From Beta vulgaris subsp. vulgaris (lineage: Eukaryota > Streptophyta > Magnoliopsida > Caryophyllales > Amaranthaceae), in NCBI RefSeq assembly GCF_026745355.1, contig NC_079202.1:58348622-58412621 (forward strand): a stretch of DNA of 64,000 bases. Direction: 5' to 3'. Position 1 is the stretch's first letter. Each line of letters starts with the position of its first letter. The position numbers and the translations under genes are program-made. Shown here piece after piece: positions 61,085 to 64,000 of the stretch. Under the pieces are notes generated by a model, which ran no database searches, was not told where the DNA came from, and saw only the letters and a list, made by a program, of their open reading frames with translations.

Positions 61085-62411
61085 ACAAATTCCAGCAAAA
61101 ACAATCCAACTTCAAAAATGCATAACTTATTGACTAGAAGTCTTCTTGGGGCATGCCACCTATCATTGGAAAGCTTTTCAAGTCTAGTTTCCAGACCTGC
61201 TAGAATTATTCGATTCTAAGAAGCACATCAAAAGTTATGATTAAAAGATTAGATGTGGCTCCTTTTTCACATTTCTTTTAATGATTTTCCGCTTCATTTT
61301 CGCTCAAGCTCGTAGTATGACATATCCATACGATCCTTATGCATTGTAGCTTCTTTCCAAGTACTCCTAATGCTCAAGCTTATCTAATTATACTCCAATA
61401 CGTTATCATTACCTGAAATTCATCAAAAAAATAATATACCAAATAGGATTTGAATAACATAACTTAAGATTATGATGCAATAATGAACCTGCATATAAAT
61501 ATAAAAGCCCTAAAAATGCAACTTAAACGCACCTAAAAACTATATATAAATATGATACATCAAACATATAAAAGGAAATATTGAATATACTAACGTATTA
61601 AAGTAACCTACTGCAATTGAAATTAACGATACAATTAGAACTAGGGTTAAAGTATTATAATAACATGCTGAAATTGAAATTAGGAATTCAATTAGAATTA
61701 GGGTTGTTCTACAAAACCTATTCATATTAGAATCAGAATATTCAAAGTTATATATACTAAATTGTCATCGATCAACTTAGCACGCACATTGGTTTTCTTT
61801 CCTATATTATATTTAAACTTAAGCTAATTACGTGAACTACATATTATAGATTTTTAGTGGTCAGCTTTGCACGTTGAGTTATTCCCCGAGGTACACTTTC
61901 TAATAAATATACTTCTCATACTTTCTTTTCCTTTGATAAGAAACAAATGTTGCATCATTCGTCTCCTCCAAACATGAATGTTGGATAAGATGGGACATGG
62001 TCAACATATACTATATAGTGAAATATGCAATATAGTGTAAGTTTTATTTTTAATGTTTTAAGATGCAGGAATATGTAAGTCGTGTAGTACACCGTGATAT
62101 TTGTTTTAACATATAAAATTATGTAGTTTTTACATGATAGAGTTAAAGTCTAAATCATATATTGAATTTCAGCATGATATAATGACTGTCTAAATGATAT
62201 AATGAAATATTTAGAAATAATGGAGTTTCTGAATAATATAGTATGTTTTTGAATAATACAGGGAGTTTCTTCATGACATATAAATTAGAAACTAACGTTA
62301 AAGAAAATGACAAAATCATATTATAACTTTTAATTGTTCTATGTCTGACAAAAATAACGGCAAAAATTAGGGAGTTAATATTTAAAAACTCTACTTTTTC
62401 CTCACGATAAA

Positions 62412-62442
62412 GCTCGGACATTTATCCGAGTTCCAATACTAG
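62412..62442 (+). mobile_element. Helitron 3' end
   Basis: CTCGGA-CATTTA-TCCGAG forms a perfect 6-bp hairpin, then TTCCAATACTAG and T. The 5' end, to the left, is not identified. A MITE starts 10 bases further on. Confidence 0.6.
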
Positions 62443-62452
62443 TAATAAATAC

Positions 62453-62711
62453 TACCTCCGTTCTTTATTAGTTTACCCACTTTGACTTATAACACTATTC
62501 ATCTTTATTACTTTGACCGTCATTTGTAATTTATATGTAAGGAAAATTCAATCATGTGTGATATTGTTTGATTTGTCTCAATATGTAGTTTTAGAATATT
62601 ATATTTTTATAATTTTTACAAATACATAATTAGAGATATTATTACTCAAAGTTTTACATCGATAAATGTGAAAAGTCCAAAGGGGTAAACTAATAAAGGA
62701 CGAAGGTGGTA
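62453..62711. mobile_element. Stowaway-like MITE
   Basis: TACCTCCGTTCTTTATTAGT and TTACCCACTTTGACTT at the left pair with AAAGGGGTAAACTAATAAAG and GACGAAGGTGGTA at the right. 259 bp. Confidence 0.75.
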
Positions 62712-62721
62712 AACAACAATA

Positions 62722-62984
62722 TACTCCCTCTGTTTTTTTTTATCTTTCTCACTTAGAATCTTGACACTATTCATGCATAGAGAGAATCTTCTCAAATGTT
62801 CTCAATTTATAAGAAAAAACATAGTCATGTGGGGTCTTGTTTGATTCGTCTCAATTAGTACTTTATTAAAATTCAATCGTTATAATTTTTACTAATATAT
62901 AATGAAAGATATTTAAGTTTTAAAACGTGCATTGACAAACGTGCAAAGTCAAAGTAGAAATGATAAAAAAAACCAGAGGGAGTA
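62722..62984. mobile_element. Stowaway-like MITE
   Basis: TACTCCCTCTGTTTTTTTTT at the left pairs with GATAAAAAAAACCAGAGGGA and GTA at the right. Interior (GTGGGGTCTTGTTTGATTCG, TCTCAATTAGTACTTT) is related to 62453-62711 but distinct. 263 bp. Confidence 0.75.
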
Positions 62985-63149
62985 AGAGTTAAGAGGGATG
63001 CTAAATAAGATTAACGATAAAATTTCATTGAAAACTTTCAATATCTTTTTTGAGGAAAGGGATAGAGGAAAAAAGAAAGGAAGAAACATAGAAAAGAAAA
63101 GTTTGTAAACCCTAATAATAACCTCTCGAAATTCCAATCCCTAATTTTG

Positions 63150-64000
63150 CTAGGAAAATTCCGTCTCTCTCTCTAAAGATCACAGATTTCATTCCACTTT
63201 TCTTTTCTATATATAATGTCCGACTTTCTGCACCAATTCAACTTCAGAAATTGAAGGATTCTTTCGACGATGCAAAAAAATTGAAGGTTTGTTTAGGACT
63301 AATTTCACTATATATAGTTATAAGATTTAAAGTTTGTACTTTATTGTTAAGTAAGAAATTTTGCAATTAAATTCAATAGTATACGAGCTCAAATAACAAC
63401 AAGAATCCAGATTTTGGGGTTTATATGAAACTGAGTTAAATTCATCACCTTATTGTATTTTTTTTTTTTTTGTATTTTTATGTGATTGATTTTATTAAAG
63501 TAGGAGCTTTTTTTAATTTGATTTGTGAATGAAATCTGCGTGACCATGTACTGAAAGAAGGGAACTTTAATAAAATTAATATTTATTGTTCTGAATTATA
63601 AATAAGATGCAACAAGCAAATGTTGGTTTGTCAAGTGTAAGGATATGGAACAAAACTATGTATGCATCAAAGTTCAATTTTTTAGTTGAGGGTTTGCCGT
63701 AAATGGAATCGAAGGTTTCCCCTACCATTGGTTAGACAGCATAAATCTGCTGGAGTGAGAGTGGCGGAGTTATATAATACCCTTTTCGGCGTTTCGAGTA
63801 ATAGTTATATGTTGTAGGTGTCGTTTCAGAGTTCTAGTATACATAGTTTTGGGCTTAGAGACAGTTTTCATGGCGTCCTAATATATGGTGGTCCGGTGGA
63901 GGTCCTGGTTTGGGATTGGGAAGATGTGAGTGCTTTCTCTTTCAATTTTCTTCCTTTCATTTTCTCCACAGCGAAGCTTAGAATTCGATACATTAGTAAT
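63150..64000 (+). other. Possible 5' part of a plus-strand gene, unrecognised
   Basis: CTATATATAATG at about 63209 could be a TATA box. From 63687, after TTTTTTAG, one frame stays open (LRVCRKWNRRFPLPLVRQHK, SAGVRVAELYNTLFGVSS) to a TAG at 63815, then resumes at once as VSFQSSSIHSFGLRDSFHGV and LIYGGPVEVLVWDWED. A GAT/GTGAGT donor at about 63926 and a CTCCACAG acceptor at about 63972 give an in-frame continuation RSLEFDTLV to the window edge. TTGTAG/GTG at 63817 could itself be an acceptor, making 63818-63925 the exon. I do not recognise the protein; if the stop is real it is a pseudogene. Confidence 0.35.

Overview
This is nuclear DNA from a flowering plant, most likely a eudicot. It is AT-rich, the genes are intron-dense, the actin gene has the plant intron layout, and the plant mobile elements include Stowaway- and Tourist-like MITEs, non-autonomous hAT elements, Helitrons, TRIMs, LINEs and SINEs. 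I cannot name the species. Nothing points to bacterial, viral or organellar DNA.

All five clear genes lie on the minus strand. From left to right they are: (1) an intact 377-aa actin gene (CDS 1973-4194, with a 2.5-kb leader intron up to about 6.75 kb); (2-4) a tandem array of three polysaccharide lyase family 4 rhamnogalacturonate lyase genes (8475-16989, 25019-32091 and 36061-45661), each with 15 coding exons whose boundaries and phases correspond; (5) a 202-aa TRAF-type zinc-finger protein with a C-terminal membrane anchor (51669-59032). I rebuilt the exons by hand from splice sites and homology. The second and third lyases read through cleanly (659 and 641 aa). The first is one base out of frame in exon 1, between a strong signal peptide and the rest of the protein. 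Coding-like exons of a possible plus-strand gene begin near the right edge (about 63.7 kb).

The space between genes and the long introns are packed with mobile DNA. Many insertions can be proved from the sequence by target-site duplications: perfect 8-bp repeats at five hAT elements, perfect 5-bp repeats at three TRIMs (one with two identical 202-bp LTRs), TA-rich 3-bp repeats at two Tourist-like MITEs, a one-mismatch 15-bp repeat at an intron-containing LINE-type insertion, and A/T insertion sites with hairpin-CTAG ends for Helitrons.

Functionally, the lyase array would act on the rhamnogalacturonan I backbone of pectin. The three paralogues differ mainly at the N-terminus, so they may differ in where they act. 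The lyase-array/TRAF-finger pairing resembles, from memory, a neighbourhood on Arabidopsis chromosome 1. I did not find a new defence or metabolic system. The main surprises are the lyase-1 frameshift, a GC-AG intron, and the nested or composite mobile elements.
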